From positions 124,001 through 188,000 of the forward strand of contig NZ_JAETZZ010000011.1 in NCBI RefSeq assembly GCF_022627325.1: a DNA stretch of 64,000 bases. The letters run 5' to 3'. Under the pieces are notes generated by a model, which saw nothing but the letters and a program-made list of their open reading frames with translations, did no database searches and had not been told where the DNA came from. This document shows, piece by piece, positions 43,617-53,867 of the stretch. The stretch is from Pseudomonas putida (GTDB lineage Bacteria > Pseudomonadota > Gammaproteobacteria > Pseudomonadales > Pseudomonadaceae). Both the position numbers and the translations under genes were made by a program. Numbering within the stretch: position 1 is the stretch's first letter; every line of letters begins with the position of its first letter.

Positions 43617-43639
43617 GGGCCGCCGCCTGGTGGCGGCCC
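43617..43639. other. GC-rich hairpin just upstream of the PuuA-like gene
   Basis: GGGCCGCC-GCCTGGT-GGCGGCCC forms a perfect 8-bp stem with a 7-nt loop. On the minus strand it lies about 25 nt upstream of the preferred start (43,592) and directly beside the alternative ATG at 43,613. It may modulate translation or be a leftover of a terminator; it has no T run. Confidence 0.5.
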
Positions 43640-44024
43640 GGCTGAGTCAATCGGCCGAAGGGTGGCCGGGTTTTGTCAGATGCGCGAGTGAAGTGTCCGG
43701 TGGGCGGGCGTGGCGACAGTGCCAGAGAGCCCAGAAGGCCAGGATCACATGGACCAGCGGGTTCTCACCGGCGCACGTGCGGGCCTTCGGTAGCGAAGGG
43801 CGCGAAAGCGGCGGGGCGATGGGCTGGGCACAGATCATGCGTTGGATACTCACATGCGACGTCAGGTTGATTAAAGCAGTGAATGGCAACCTTCACTCTG
43901 GTATCGGCTAAACATTCGGGCGGGCCGGTACAGACAGCAAAATGCCGGTAAATCTGCGACAATCGCGCATCCATCGAATGCCGATCATGCACAAGCAGGC
44001 TCACCTGCATCACTAAAAAGCCCC
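43640..44024. other. Gap of about 385 bp between the PuuA-like gene and hrpA
   Basis: Divergent promoter region. I see no convincing gene, repeat or named regulatory site in it; a minus-strand reading frame at 43,647-43,889 has no ribosome binding site or family resemblance. Confidence 0.5.
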
Positions 44025-47000
44025 ATGACTGACCACGCCATCGACAAACTGCTGCAAAACCTCGACCACGCCATGATCGCCGACCGCCATCGCCTGCGCC
44101 GGCAACTGCATGAGCTGCGCAAGCGCCCCGACGAGGCCAAGCTCGCGCAGTGGGTGGAGAAGGTCCAGGCGTCTTGCGCCCAGGTCACCGCGCGCCAGCA
44201 CAGCGTGCCGCGCATCCGCTACGACGACAGCCTGCCGATTGCCGCCAAGCGCGACGAGATCAAAAAGGCATTGGCCGAAAACCAGGTCCTGGTGATTGCC
44301 GGTGAGACCGGTTCGGGCAAGACCACCCAGTTGCCCAAGATCTGCCTGGAGCTGGGCCGCGGCAGCCACGGCCTGATCGCCCACACTCAGCCACGGCGGA
44401 TTGCGGCGCGCAGCGTTGCTGCCCGGGTGGCTGAAGAGCTGGGCACACCGCTGGGCGCCCTGGTCGGTTACCAGGTGCGGTTCGAGGACCAGAGCGACGC
44501 CAATACCTTGGTCAAGCTGATGACCGATGGCATCTTGCTGGCCGAAACCCAACATGACCGCTTCCTCGAGCGCTACGACACGATCATCGTCGACGAGGCG
44601 CACGAGCGCAGCCTGAACATCGATTTTCTGCTCGGCTACCTCAAGACCTTGCTGCATCGCCGCCCGGACCTGAAGCTGATCATCACCTCGGCGACCATCG
44701 ACCTGGAGCGCTTCTCCAAGCATTTCGACGGGGCGCCGATCATCGAGGTGTCTGGCCGTACCTATCCGGTGGACACTTGGTATCGCCCGCTGACCAGCGA
44801 ACAGGACGAAGAAGGCAACCAGGTCGAAGAGGACCTCACCGTCGACCAGGCCATCCTCGCCACCCTCGATGAGATCGCCCACCACGAGCGCAGCGAGGGC
44901 AAGGGCCCCGGCGACGTGCTGGTGTTCCTGCCGGGGGAGCGCGAGATTCGCGATGCCGCCGAAATCCTGCGCAAGGCCCAGTTGCGTCATACCGAGATCC
45001 TGCCGCTGTATGCGCGCCTGTCTCCGGCCGAGCAGCAGCGTATCTTCCAGTCGCATACCGGCCGGCGTGTGGTGCTGGCCACCAACGTGGCAGAAACCTC
45101 GCTGACCGTGCCCGGCATCCGTTATGTGATCGACACCGGTACTGCGCGCATCAGCCGCTACAGCTACCGTGCCAAGGTCCAGCGTTTGCCGATCGAAGCG
45201 GTGTCCCAGGCCAGCGCCAACCAGCGTAAAGGCCGATGCGGCCGTGTCGAACCGGGCATCTGCATACGTCTTTACAGCGAAGAAGACTTCAACGGCCGGC
45301 CAGCCTTCACCGACCCCGAGATCCTGCGCACCAACCTGGCGGCGGTGATCCTGCAGATGCTGCACCTGCGTCTGGGCGCCATCGATGCCTTCCCGTTCAT
45401 CGAGCCGCCCGATGGCAAGGCCATCAGCGACGGCTTCAACCTTCTGCAGGAGCTGTCGGCGGTCAACCGTGAAAACCAGCTGACGCCCTTGGGCCGTCAG
45501 CTGGCGCGCCTGCCGATCGACCCCCGGCTGGGCCGGATGCTGCTCGAAGGCGCTCGCCAGGGCAGCCTGCAGGAAGTGCTGATCGTCACCAGTGCATTGT
45601 CGGTGCAGGACCCCCGCGAGCGCCCGCCGGAGCGTCAGCAGGCGGCTGACCAGGCGCATGCGCAGTGGAAGGATGTGGATTCCGATTTCGCCGCGCTGGT
45701 CAACCTGTGGCGTGGCTTCGAGGAGCAGCGCCAGGCGCTGACGGCCAACCCGCTGCGTAACTGGTGCCGCAAGCATTTCCTCAACTATTTGCGTCTTCGC
45801 GAATGGCGCGATGCCCATCGTCAGTTGTCGCTGATCTGCCGTGACCTGCAGCTGACGGTCAACAAGGAACCGTCCGACTACCAGAAGATGCACAAAGCCA
45901 TCCTCAGCGGGCTGCTCAGCCAGATCGGCCACAAGACCGAAGACGGCGATTACCAGGGTGCGCGTCAGCGGCGCTTCTGGGTGCACCCTTCCTCGGGTAT
46001 TGGCCGCAAGCGCCCGCAATGGGTGATGGCCGCCGAGCTGGTGGAGACCACGAAGCTGTATGCGCGCATGGTGGCCAAGATCGAGCCCGACTGGATCGAG
46101 CCGCTGGCGACTCACCTGGTCAAGAAGAACCACTTCGAACCGCACTGGGAGAAGAAGCGTGGGCAGGTGGTGGCCTACGAACAGATCACCCTGTACGGGT
46201 TGATCCTGGTCGGCCGCCGCCCAGTGCACTATGGCCCGATCGACCCGGTTACCTCGCGTGAACTGTTCATACGCGAAGGGCTGGTTGGCGGCGAGATCCA
46301 GTCGCGGGCCAAGTGCCTGGCCGCCAACAAACGCCTGCTTGAAGAGCTCGACGAGCTGGAAGCCAAGGCGCGCCGGCGCGACATTCTGGCGGATGAAGAA
46401 ACCCTTTACGCCTTCTACGAAGCGCGCCTGCCAGCGGAGATCCACCAGACCGCGACCTTCGACAGCTGGTACCGCATGGGCAGCCAGAAGGACGCCAGCC
46501 TGCTGATCATGCGTGAGGAAGACGTGTTGGCCCGTGAGGCCAGCGAAGTCACGGCGGCGCAATACCCGGACAGCTTGCAGGTAGGCGAACTGCGCCTGCC
46601 GTTGAGCTACCACTTCGAACCGGGCCACCCCCGCGACGGTGTGACTGTAAGGGTACCTGCGCCGCTGCTGCCAAGCCTGCCGGGCGAGCGCCTGGAGTGG
46701 CTGGTGCCGGGCTTGCTCGAAGCCAAGTGCGTGGCGCTGGTGCGCAACCTGCCCAAGGCCTTGCGCAAGAACTTCGTACCGGTCCCGGACTTCGTCAAGG
46801 CATCGCTGGCGCGCATGACGTTCGGCCAGGGTGCCTTGCCTCAGGCCTTGGGCCAGGAGCTGTTGCGCATGACCGGCGCCCGTGTGTCCGATGAGGCCTG
46901 GGCAGAGTCGGTAGGGCTGGTCGAAGGGCATCTGCGCATGAACATCGAGGTGGTCGATGGCCAGGGCAAGTTCCTCGGAGAGGGCCGCGACCTGGCCGAG

Positions 47001-47930
47001 CTGACCGCACGCTTTGCCGCCGCCAGCCAGGCAGCGCTGGCGGTGCCGCGCGAAGACAAGAGCGCGCAGCCGGTTCAGGCCAAGGCCTTCAGTGAGGTCA
47101 AGCAGACCGCCCAGCAGAAGATCGCCGGGCTGTCGATGACGGTGTACCCGGCGTTGGTGGAAGAGAGCGGCAGCGTGCGCGAAGGGCGTTTCTCGACCCA
47201 GGCCGAAGCCGAGTTCCAGCATCGCCGTGCTTTGCAGCGCCTGTTGCTGCAGCAGTTGGCCGAGCCTGCCAAGTTCTTGCGTGGCAAGCTCCCGGGGCTG
47301 ACCGAACTGGGCTTGCTGTACCGCGAACTGGGCCGCGTCGAAGCGCTGGTAGAGGACATTCTGCTGGCCAGCCTCGATAGCTGCATCCTCGAAGGGGAGG
47401 CCACGCTACCGCGCGATGGCGCGGCATTGGCCGGGCTTGCCGAGCGCAAGCGGGGAAGCTGGGCGGAACATGCCGAGCGCCTGGCCCGCCAGACGCTGGA
47501 AGTGCTCAAACTCTGGCACGGCCTGCAAAAGCGCTTCAAAGGCAAGATCGACCTGAGCCAGGCGGTGGCGCTTAACGACATCAAGCAGCAGTTGGCCAAC
47601 CTGGTGTATCCGGGCTTCGTGCGCGAGACGCCTGGGGTGTGGTTCAAGGAGCTGCCCCGTTACCTCAAAGCGGTGGAGTTGCGCCTTGAGAAGCTTGGCA
47701 GCCAGGTGCAGAAGGACCGGGTTTGGAGTGGCGAGCAGGCCAACCTCTGGGCCCAGTACAAGGCCCGTGCCGACAAGCACGCCCAGGAGGGCAAGCGCGA
47801 CGCGCAGTTGACCTTGTACCGCTGGTTGCTGGAGGAATATCGGGTGTCGCTGTTTGCCCAACAGTTGGGCACGAAAGTACCGATTTCTGACAAACGTCTC
47901 AGCAAACAGTGGTCTCAGGTAGAAGCCTAA
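44025..47930 (+). CDS. hrpA: ATP-dependent RNA helicase HrpA
   Basis: 1301 residues, the full length for HrpA of the DEAH/RHA family. Walker A GETGSGKTTQL, DEAHERS box and SAT motif lie in the first 250 residues, the helicase C domain follows (GRRVVLATNVAETSLTVPG) and then a large C-terminal extension typical of bacterial HrpA. It remodels RNA and rescues stalled ribosomes. The ribosome binding site is weak. A terminator follows at 47,964. Confidence 0.95.
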   Translation: MTDHAIDKLLQNLDHAMIADRHRLRRQLHELRKRPDEAKLAQWVEKVQASCAQVTARQHSVPRIRYDDSLPIAAKRDEIKKALAENQVLVIAGETGSGKTTQLPKICLELGRGSHGLIAHTQPRRIAARSVAARVAEELGTPLGALVGYQVRFEDQSDANTLVKLMTDGILLAETQHDRFLERYDTIIVDEAHERSLNIDFLLGYLKTLLHRRPDLKLIITSATIDLERFSKHFDGAPIIEVSGRTYPVDTWYRPLTSEQDEEGNQVEEDLTVDQAILATLDEIAHHERSEGKGPGDVLVFLPGEREIRDAAEILRKAQLRHTEILPLYARLSPAEQQRIFQSHTGRRVVLATNVAETSLTVPGIRYVIDTGTARISRYSYRAKVQRLPIEAVSQASANQRKGRCGRVEPGICIRLYSEEDFNGRPAFTDPEILRTNLAAVILQMLHLRLGAIDAFPFIEPPDGKAISDGFNLLQELSAVNRENQLTPLGRQLARLPIDPRLGRMLLEGARQGSLQEVLIVTSALSVQDPRERPPERQQAADQAHAQWKDVDSDFAALVNLWRGFEEQRQALTANPLRNWCRKHFLNYLRLREWRDAHRQLSLICRDLQLTVNKEPSDYQKMHKAILSGLLSQIGHKTEDGDYQGARQRRFWVHPSSGIGRKRPQWVMAAELVETTKLYARMVAKIEPDWIEPLATHLVKKNHFEPHWEKKRGQVVAYEQITLYGLILVGRRPVHYGPIDPVTSRELFIREGLVGGEIQSRAKCLAANKRLLEELDELEAKARRRDILADEETLYAFYEARLPAEIHQTATFDSWYRMGSQKDASLLIMREEDVLAREASEVTAAQYPDSLQVGELRLPLSYHFEPGHPRDGVTVRVPAPLLPSLPGERLEWLVPGLLEAKCVALVRNLPKALRKNFVPVPDFVKASLARMTFGQGALPQALGQELLRMTGARVSDEAWAESVGLVEGHLRMNIEVVDGQGKFLGEGRDLAELTARFAAASQAALAVPREDKSAQPVQAKAFSEVKQTAQQKIAGLSMTVYPALVEESGSVREGRFSTQAEAEFQHRRALQRLLLQQLAEPAKFLRGKLPGLTELGLLYRELGRVEALVEDILLASLDSCILEGEATLPRDGAALAGLAERKRGSWAEHAERLARQTLEVLKLWHGLQKRFKGKIDLSQAVALNDIKQQLANLVYPGFVRETPGVWFKELPRYLKAVELRLEKLGSQVQKDRVWSGEQANLWAQYKARADKHAQEGKRDAQLTLYRWLLEEYRVSLFAQQLGTKVPISDKRLSKQWSQVEA

Positions 47931-47963
47931 ACCCGGGAACTTGTGGCAATATTGAGGCAATTC

Positions 47964-47985
47964 GGGGCCGCATTGCGGCCCCTCG
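47964..47985 (+). terminator. Terminator after hrpA
   Basis: GGGGCCGC-ATT-GCGGCCCC forms a perfect 8-bp stem with a 3-nt loop, starting 34 nt after the hrpA stop. No long T run follows, but position and stem strength support termination. Confidence 0.65.
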
Positions 47986-48075
47986 CGGGTTCAACCTGCG
48001 CCTTGGACTTGGTACTAAAGTGCTATTACTCCAGCCAGCGCCCTGTGGCGATGGCCTTTGACCAGAGGAACGATC

Positions 48076-49197
48076 GTGCATAACGTCGTGATCAGCGGCA
48101 CCGGCCTGTATACCCCGGCCCAGAGCATTTCCAACGAAGAACTGGTGGAATCTTTCAACACCTGGTCGCAACAGTTCAACCGCGACAACGCTGCCGCCAT
48201 CGAGCGCGGCGAGGTCGAGGCTGCGCCTCTTTCGGACGCTGCCTTTATCGAGAAGGCCTCGGGTATCAAGAGCCGCTTCGTCATGGACAAGGCCGGCATT
48301 CTCGACCCGCAGCGCATGAAGCCGAGGCTGGCGGAGCGTTCAAATGACGAGCAGTCGATCCTCTGCGAGATGGGCGTGGCCGCTGCCCGTCAGGCGCTCG
48401 AGCGCGCAGGGCGCACGCCTGCCGATGTCGACGGTGTGATCGTCGCCTGCTCCAACCTGCAGCGCCCGTACCCGGCCATCGCCATCGAAGTGCAGCAGGC
48501 GCTGGGGATTGAGGGCTTCGCTTTCGACATGAACGTGGCTTGCTCTTCGGCCACGTTCGGTATCCAGACCGCAGCCAACAGCGTGCAGCTGGGCCAGGCC
48601 CGTGCCTTGCTGGTGGTCAGCCCGGAAATCTGTACCGGCCACCTGAACTTCCGCGACCGCGACAGCCATTTCATTTTTGGTGACGCCGCCACCGCCGTGC
48701 TGGTCGAGCGTGCCGACCAGGCCACCTCGGCGCACCAGTTCGATATCCTCGGTACCAAGTTGCAGACCTCGTTCTCCAACAATATCCGCAACAATTTCGG
48801 CTTCCTCAACCGTGCTGCGGAAGAAGGTATCGGGACGCGGGACAAGTTGTTCGTGCAGGAAGGCCGCAAGGTATTCAAGGAAGTGTGCCCGATGGTCGCC
48901 GAGCTGATCGGCAAGCACCTGGGTGAGAACGGTCTGCAGCCCTCAGACGTCAAGCGCTTCTGGCTGCACCAGGCCAACCTGAGCATGAACCACCTGATCG
49001 TCAAGAAGCTGCTGGGGCGTGAGGTGGCCGAGGAAGAGGCTCCGGTCATTCTCGACCGTTATGCCAACACCAGCTCGGCGGGGTCGGTGATCGCCTTCCA
49101 CCTGTACCAGGATGACTTGGCCAAGGGTTCGCTGGGCGTGTTGAGCTCATTTGGGGCAGGTTATTCGATTGGCAGTGTGATTCTGCGCAAACGCTGA
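48076..49197 (+). CDS. Beta-ketoacyl-ACP synthase III family protein (FabH-like)
   Basis: 373 residues of thiolase-fold condensing enzyme. The catalytic triad is visible as Cys in MNVACSSATFG, His in WLHQANLSMN and Asn in YANTSSAGS. It is longer than canonical FabH (about 317), with an N-terminal insertion. It resembles the Pseudomonas FabH-like enzyme (PA3286 type) that uses medium-chain acyl-CoA to prime fatty acid synthesis, but that is recalled and inferred. The GTG at 48,076 follows AGAGGAAC. Confidence 0.88.
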   Translation: MHNVVISGTGLYTPAQSISNEELVESFNTWSQQFNRDNAAAIERGEVEAAPLSDAAFIEKASGIKSRFVMDKAGILDPQRMKPRLAERSNDEQSILCEMGVAAARQALERAGRTPADVDGVIVACSNLQRPYPAIAIEVQQALGIEGFAFDMNVACSSATFGIQTAANSVQLGQARALLVVSPEICTGHLNFRDRDSHFIFGDAATAVLVERADQATSAHQFDILGTKLQTSFSNNIRNNFGFLNRAAEEGIGTRDKLFVQEGRKVFKEVCPMVAELIGKHLGENGLQPSDVKRFWLHQANLSMNHLIVKKLLGREVAEEEAPVILDRYANTSSAGSVIAFHLYQDDLAKGSLGVLSSFGAGYSIGSVILRKR

Positions 49198-49257
49198 CGG
49201 TGGGCACTGGCCCTGCGCCGGGTTGCCGGCGGCGGGCCTGTGTATTTCTGGCAGGCG

Positions 49258-49299
49258 AAAAAAGGCGGGAAATGCCGGATGGGGTCGGCATTTCCCGCC
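49258..49299 (-). terminator. Terminator of the porin gene
   Basis: On the minus strand AAGGCGGGAAATGCCG pairs with CGGCATTTCCCGCCTT, a 16-bp stem, followed by a T run (A run on the plus strand at 49,258-49,263). It lies 25 nt past the porin stop at 49,325. Confidence 0.88.
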
Positions 49300-49324
49300 T
49301 TGAGTGAAGCTTGGCCGTTGCAGC

Positions 49325-50569
49325 TTAGAACTTGGCTTCCAGGTCCACCTGCAGCGTGTCGACGTCGGCGTTGCTGTTGGGCAACTGCGACAGGTCGGTC
49401 TTGGCCATCAGGTAGGCAGCGCCCAGCGAGAAGTTCTTGTCGATTTCATAACCGACCTTGAACTTGTGGCCGCGCGAGCCGGTGTAACCGTTGCCGAAGT
49501 CGGAGTCGGTGAACAGGCTGACCACGGCGTTGCGCTGAACATCGCGGTAGTTGTAGTCCAGGCTCCAGGCGCCGACTTTGGTCTTCAGGCCAGCCAGCCA
49601 GGCCTGGTCTTCGCCGTCGGTGCTTTCGGTGTTCTTCACGTACTGGCCATACGCCGACAATGGGATGGCGAGGCCGGTGAAGTCCAGCTGGCCGAAGCCT
49701 TCCACCAGGTTGAACTCATTGGTGGTATTGCCGAACGACTGCAGGATGGTCGCTTCCTTGTCGTTGTCGTAGCCATAGATGCTCGCGCCGACGGTGAGCT
49801 TGAGTACATCGGCGGGGGCGAACTTGGCGCCCAACTGGCCGTGGTAGACCTGGGCGTCGTGCTTGTACTGCACGCCGTCGCCGTCCACGTTGTCCTTGAG
49901 CGTGTACTGGCCCGCGCTGGCGAAGACTTCGGCGCCGCCGAGGTCGGTCTTGTAGGTAGCGGCAACGCCTTCCGGGTTGATGTCGCCGTCCCAGATGATG
50001 TCACCCATGCTCACCCAAGGCTGTGCCATCTTGCCGCCGATCAGGTGCAGGTTCGGGATTGCGGTGGGGTGCCAGTCGAGGTAGGCCAGGTCGACCCACA
50101 GCGATTTCTTGTCGAAGTAGTTGTCGAAGCTCTGGTTGGTCGAACGGCGGTCTGCGCTGCTGCCGGTGGCGATGCGGATGCCAGCGTCGACTTGCGGGTT
50201 GATCTCGCTGTAGAAACCGACGCGGGCGCGGACGCGCTGGCGGTCCTGGTTGCCGCTGCTGCTGTTCGGGTCGTCGACGTTGACGTCCTCGTAGCGCAGG
50301 CGCACATCGCCTTTGACCTGGGTCTTGGCAGCCCATGCCACTTTTTGTTCGAAGGAGCTCATGCGTTCAGACTGAGCTTTCTGGTCGGCCTTTTCCTTGG
50401 TTTCTTTTGCCAGGTCACCTTGCAGTTCGTTGTACTGCGCCTGGTTGATCGAGCCGTTGGCGCGGAGCATTTCGAGCAGCTTGGCGTCGACAGCCGCACT
50501 GGCCGGAGTACTCAGAGCCAGCATCATGCCGGTAAGGCTCACTCCGGTAAGTGTAGAAACAAGACGCAT
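49325..50569 (-). CDS. Putative outer-membrane porin (Porin_5 type)
   Basis: 414-residue precursor with a signal peptide ending ASAA at about residue 26, an N-terminal periplasmic coiled-coil-like stretch (QAQYNELQGDLAKETKEKAD) and many beta strands, ending in phenylalanine (VDLEAKF). This matches the short-helix-plus-barrel layout of the putative porins in PF16930. Its promoter is in the 50,570-50,830 gap. AGGGAGAACC precedes the start. Confidence 0.85.
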   Translation of the reverse strand: MRLVSTLTGVSLTGMMLALSTPASAAVDAKLLEMLRANGSINQAQYNELQGDLAKETKEKADQKAQSERMSSFEQKVAWAAKTQVKGDVRLRYEDVNVDDPNSSSGNQDRQRVRARVGFYSEINPQVDAGIRIATGSSADRRSTNQSFDNYFDKKSLWVDLAYLDWHPTAIPNLHLIGGKMAQPWVSMGDIIWDGDINPEGVAATYKTDLGGAEVFASAGQYTLKDNVDGDGVQYKHDAQVYHGQLGAKFAPADVLKLTVGASIYGYDNDKEATILQSFGNTTNEFNLVEGFGQLDFTGLAIPLSAYGQYVKNTESTDGEDQAWLAGLKTKVGAWSLDYNYRDVQRNAVVSLFTDSDFGNGYTGSRGHKFKVGYEIDKNFSLGAAYLMAKTDLSQLPNSNADVDTLQVDLEAKF

Positions 50570-50830
50570 AAGGTTCTCCCTACTAAAAAATATTGGGGAG
50601 GCTCAGCGTCCACCCCCATGTTGGCATGTCTTCGGAAAGGGCCTGAATAGACAGGTTCTGAGGTTCCGGAAAACAGGCGCAAGTATTGCGGGGGCGAATG
50701 ACAGAATAATGTCTATTTGGTGGCACTGCCGTTAAGTAATTGAGAATCAAAGGGTCGGGCCGGCATTCGGCATTTGAGTGAGAGGCCGGTATTCCCTGAT
50801 ACTGATGCCCTCACTCCGCGAGTCGACATC

Positions 50831-51958
50831 GTGACCAGCCTCTACAGCCTTGCCCATTTGCGTGACCTCCCTGCGGCGACCTGGGACGCCCTGGTGCCTG
50901 CCGGCCAGCCGTTCCTGCGCCATGCCTTCCTGAGCGCCATGGAGGACAGTGGCAGTGTCGCGCCAGCTACCGGCTGGGCGGCAGAACACCTGGTGCTGGA
51001 GCGTGACGGGCAGGTGCGTGCGCTGCTGCCGGCGTACCGCAAGTGGCACTCGTACGGTGAGTACGTGTTCGATCATGGTTGGGCCGACGCTTGTGAGCGT
51101 GCCGGTATTGCCTATTACCCCAAACTGCTCGGCGCCGTGCCGTTCAGCCCGGTCAGCGGCCCGCGCCTGCTCAGCGTCGACCCGGCCGATGGCCTGCTGG
51201 TGCTCCAGGCGTTGCCTGAGTATTTGAGCAAAGCCGGGCTATCCGGGGCTCACATCAACTTCACCGACCCTGGCCTGGATGCAGATATGGCCGGCTTGCC
51301 TGGCTGGATGGAGCGCCTGGGGTGCCAGTTCCACTGGCGCAACCGTGGCTACCGCGACTTTCAGGACTTTCTCGACAGCTTGAGTTCGCGCAAGCGCAAA
51401 CAGATGCGCAAGGAACGTGAGCAGGTGGCGGGGCAGGGCATCGACTTCCGTTGGTACCGAGGCGATGAACTGGAAGAGGCCCAATGGGATTTCATCTACC
51501 TCTGCTACGCCAATACCTACGCCGTGCGTAGGCGTACGCCGTACCTGACCCGCGAATTCTTCAGCCTGCTGGCCCAGCGCATGCCCGAGGCCCTAAGGGT
51601 AGTGATGGCCCGTCAGGGCGGTCGCGATGTGGCCATGGCCCTGAGCCTGGTGGGGGGCGACAGCCTGTTTGGGCGCTATTGGGGCTGCCTGGATGAGTTC
51701 GACCGGCTGCACTTCGAGACCTGCTTCTACCAAGGCATGGACTTTGCGATTGCCGAAGGCTTGCAGCGCTTCGATGCCGGCGCGCAGGGCGAGCACAAGC
51801 TGATTCGTGGCTTCGAGCCGGTGCTGACCCGCTCCTGGCATTATCTGCTTCACCCAGGGCTGTGCAGGGCGGTGGGTGATTTCCTGCAGCAGGAGCGGGC
51901 AGGGGTCATGGGGTATGCCGAGCAGGCGCGTGAGATGTTGCCTTACCGCCGGGATTGA
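50831..51958 (+). CDS. FemAB-like GNAT-fold protein (PF04339)
   Basis: 375 residues if started at the GTG at 50,831; an in-frame TTG at 50,774 would add 19 residues. The sequence has the peptidoglycan-biosynthesis/FemAB-related layout: FLSAMEDSGSV, RNRGYRDFQDFLDSLSSRKR and AQGEHKLIRGFEPV. It may add amino acids or acyl groups, but the substrate is unknown. The convergent ABC exporter lies 13 nt downstream. Confidence 0.78.
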   Translation: MTSLYSLAHLRDLPAATWDALVPAGQPFLRHAFLSAMEDSGSVAPATGWAAEHLVLERDGQVRALLPAYRKWHSYGEYVFDHGWADACERAGIAYYPKLLGAVPFSPVSGPRLLSVDPADGLLVLQALPEYLSKAGLSGAHINFTDPGLDADMAGLPGWMERLGCQFHWRNRGYRDFQDFLDSLSSRKRKQMRKEREQVAGQGIDFRWYRGDELEEAQWDFIYLCYANTYAVRRRTPYLTREFFSLLAQRMPEALRVVMARQGGRDVAMALSLVGGDSLFGRYWGCLDEFDRLHFETCFYQGMDFAIAEGLQRFDAGAQGEHKLIRGFEPVLTRSWHYLLHPGLCRAVGDFLQQERAGVMGYAEQAREMLPYRRD

Positions 51959-51971
51959 GACCTGCCAGGCC

Positions 51972-53804
51972 TCAATCCACCCCGACGAAGCCGCCCGTCT
52001 GGTGATGCCATAGCCTGGCATACAACCCTTGCTGGGCCAGCAGTTCACTGTGGCTGCCACTTTCGACGATATGCCCCTGGTCCAGCACCACCAGGCGGTC
52101 CATGCGCGCAATGGTCGAGAGGCGGTGGGCGATGGCGATCACCGTCTTGCCTTGCATCAGGGTTTCCAGGCTTTCCTGGATCGCCGCTTCCACCTCAGAG
52201 TCCAGCGCTGAGGTGGCCTCGTCCATGATCAGGATGGGCGCGTTCTTGAGCAGCACCCGTGCTATCGCGATGCGCTGGCGCTGGCCACCGGAGAGCTTGA
52301 CCCCACGCTCGCCCACATGCGCGTCGAAGCCCGTGCGGCCTTGGGCATCCGACAGCTGCGGAATGAATTCGTCGGCACGGGCCCGGCGCACGGCTTCGTG
52401 CAGCGCTTGCTCGCTGGCATCAGGGCGCCCGTACAACAGGTTGTCGCGGATCGAGCGATGCAGCAGTGAGGTGTCCTGGGTGATCATGCCGATCTGCGCC
52501 CGCAGGCTGGCCTGGCTCACCTCGGCGATGTCCTGCCCGTCGATCAGGATACGCCCGCCCTGCACGTCGTAAAGGCGCAGCAGCAGGTTGACCAAGGTAG
52601 ATTTGCCGGCGCCGGAGGGGCCGATCAGGCCGATCTTTTCGCCCGGGCGGATGTCCAGGTTCAGCCCGTCGATCACGTTGCGAGCCTTGCCGTAGTGGAA
52701 GTCGACGTTATCGAAGCGCACCGCGCCACGGGTCACTTTCAGCGGCGCTGCCTTGGGTTTGTCGGTGACAGTGACCGGCTGGGCGATGGTCTGCAAGCCG
52801 TCCTGCACCATGCCGATGTTCTCGAAGATGCCGTTGACCACCCACATGATCCAGCCCGACATGTTGACGATACGGATCACCAGCCCGGTGGCCAGGGCGA
52901 TGGCGCCGACGGTGATCAGCGATTGGCTCCACAACCAAAGGGCCAGGCCGGTAGTGGCGACCACCAGCAAGCCGTTAAGGCTGGTGATGACCACGTCCAT
53001 GCTGGTGATCACCCGCGACGCCAGCTGGGTCTTTTCAGTCTGCTCGCGAATCGCTTCGCGGGCGTACTGCTGCTCGTAGTCGGTGTGGGCGAACAGCTTG
53101 AGGGTGGCGATGTTGGTGTAGCCGTCGACGATACGCCCCATCAGCTTGGAGCGGGCATCGGAGGAGACCACCGAGCGTTCCTTGACCCGTGGCACGAAGT
53201 AGAACAGCGCGGCGACATAGCTGGCAATCCAGGCCAGTAACGGCAGCATCAGGCGCCAGTCGGCCTCGGCGAACAGCACCAGTGAGGTGATCGCATAGAT
53301 CAGTACATGCCACAACGCATCCACCGCCTGTACTGCCGAGTCGCGCAGGGAGTTGCCGGTCTGCATGATGCGCTGGGCGATACGCCCGGCAAAGTCGCTC
53401 TGGAAGAAGTTCAGGCTCTGCTTGAGCACATACGTGTGGTTTTGCCAGCGGATCAGGCTGGTCATGCCCGGGTTGATGGTCTGGTGCACCAGCAGGTCAT
53501 GCAGACCGAAAAACACCGGCCGTAGCAGCAGGATCACCACGAGCATCCAGATCAGCTCACCGCTGTGCTCGCTGAAGAAGTTGGCATTGGGCGTGCCTTG
53601 GGCCAGGTCGATGATGCGGCTCAGGTAGCTGAACATCGCCACCTCGATCAGCGAGGCGACCAGGCCGACCACCAGCAGGGCGAGAAAACTCGGCCACACC
53701 TGGCGTAGGTAGTAAAGGTAGAACGGCCACACCTGGGTGGGCGGCGACTCGCTGGGCGCATCGCGGAAAATATCGATCAGTTGTTCGAAACGGCGGTACA
53801 GCAT
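51972..53804 (-). CDS. ABC exporter half-transporter (permease-ATPase fusion)
   Basis: 610 residues: a transmembrane domain of about six helices (residues 30-330) and a nucleotide-binding domain with GPSGAGKST, LSGGQRQRIAIARVLLKN and MDEATSALD. It is of the MsbA/lipid-drug exporter type and probably acts as a dimer. The ATG at 53,804 follows AGGAG 10 nt upstream; TTG at 53,816 is less suitable. Substrate unknown. Confidence 0.88.
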   Translation of the reverse strand: MLYRRFEQLIDIFRDAPSESPPTQVWPFYLYYLRQVWPSFLALLVVGLVASLIEVAMFSYLSRIIDLAQGTPNANFFSEHSGELIWMLVVILLLRPVFFGLHDLLVHQTINPGMTSLIRWQNHTYVLKQSLNFFQSDFAGRIAQRIMQTGNSLRDSAVQAVDALWHVLIYAITSLVLFAEADWRLMLPLLAWIASYVAALFYFVPRVKERSVVSSDARSKLMGRIVDGYTNIATLKLFAHTDYEQQYAREAIREQTEKTQLASRVITSMDVVITSLNGLLVVATTGLALWLWSQSLITVGAIALATGLVIRIVNMSGWIMWVVNGIFENIGMVQDGLQTIAQPVTVTDKPKAAPLKVTRGAVRFDNVDFHYGKARNVIDGLNLDIRPGEKIGLIGPSGAGKSTLVNLLLRLYDVQGGRILIDGQDIAEVSQASLRAQIGMITQDTSLLHRSIRDNLLYGRPDASEQALHEAVRRARADEFIPQLSDAQGRTGFDAHVGERGVKLSGGQRQRIAIARVLLKNAPILIMDEATSALDSEVEAAIQESLETLMQGKTVIAIAHRLSTIARMDRLVVLDQGHIVESGSHSELLAQQGLYARLWHHQTGGFVGVD

Positions 53805-53867
53805 GGGTGACAACACTCCTGTTCAACCCGACCCTCAGGCGGTTTCACGTCCTTGTGAAGCCTGCGG

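Noticed and set aside
44013..47222. 1069-codon open frame on the minus strand inside hrpA
   Set aside because: It lies wholly antisense to hrpA, which has full helicase motifs. Long antisense frames are usual in GC-rich genes, and its translation shows no domain.
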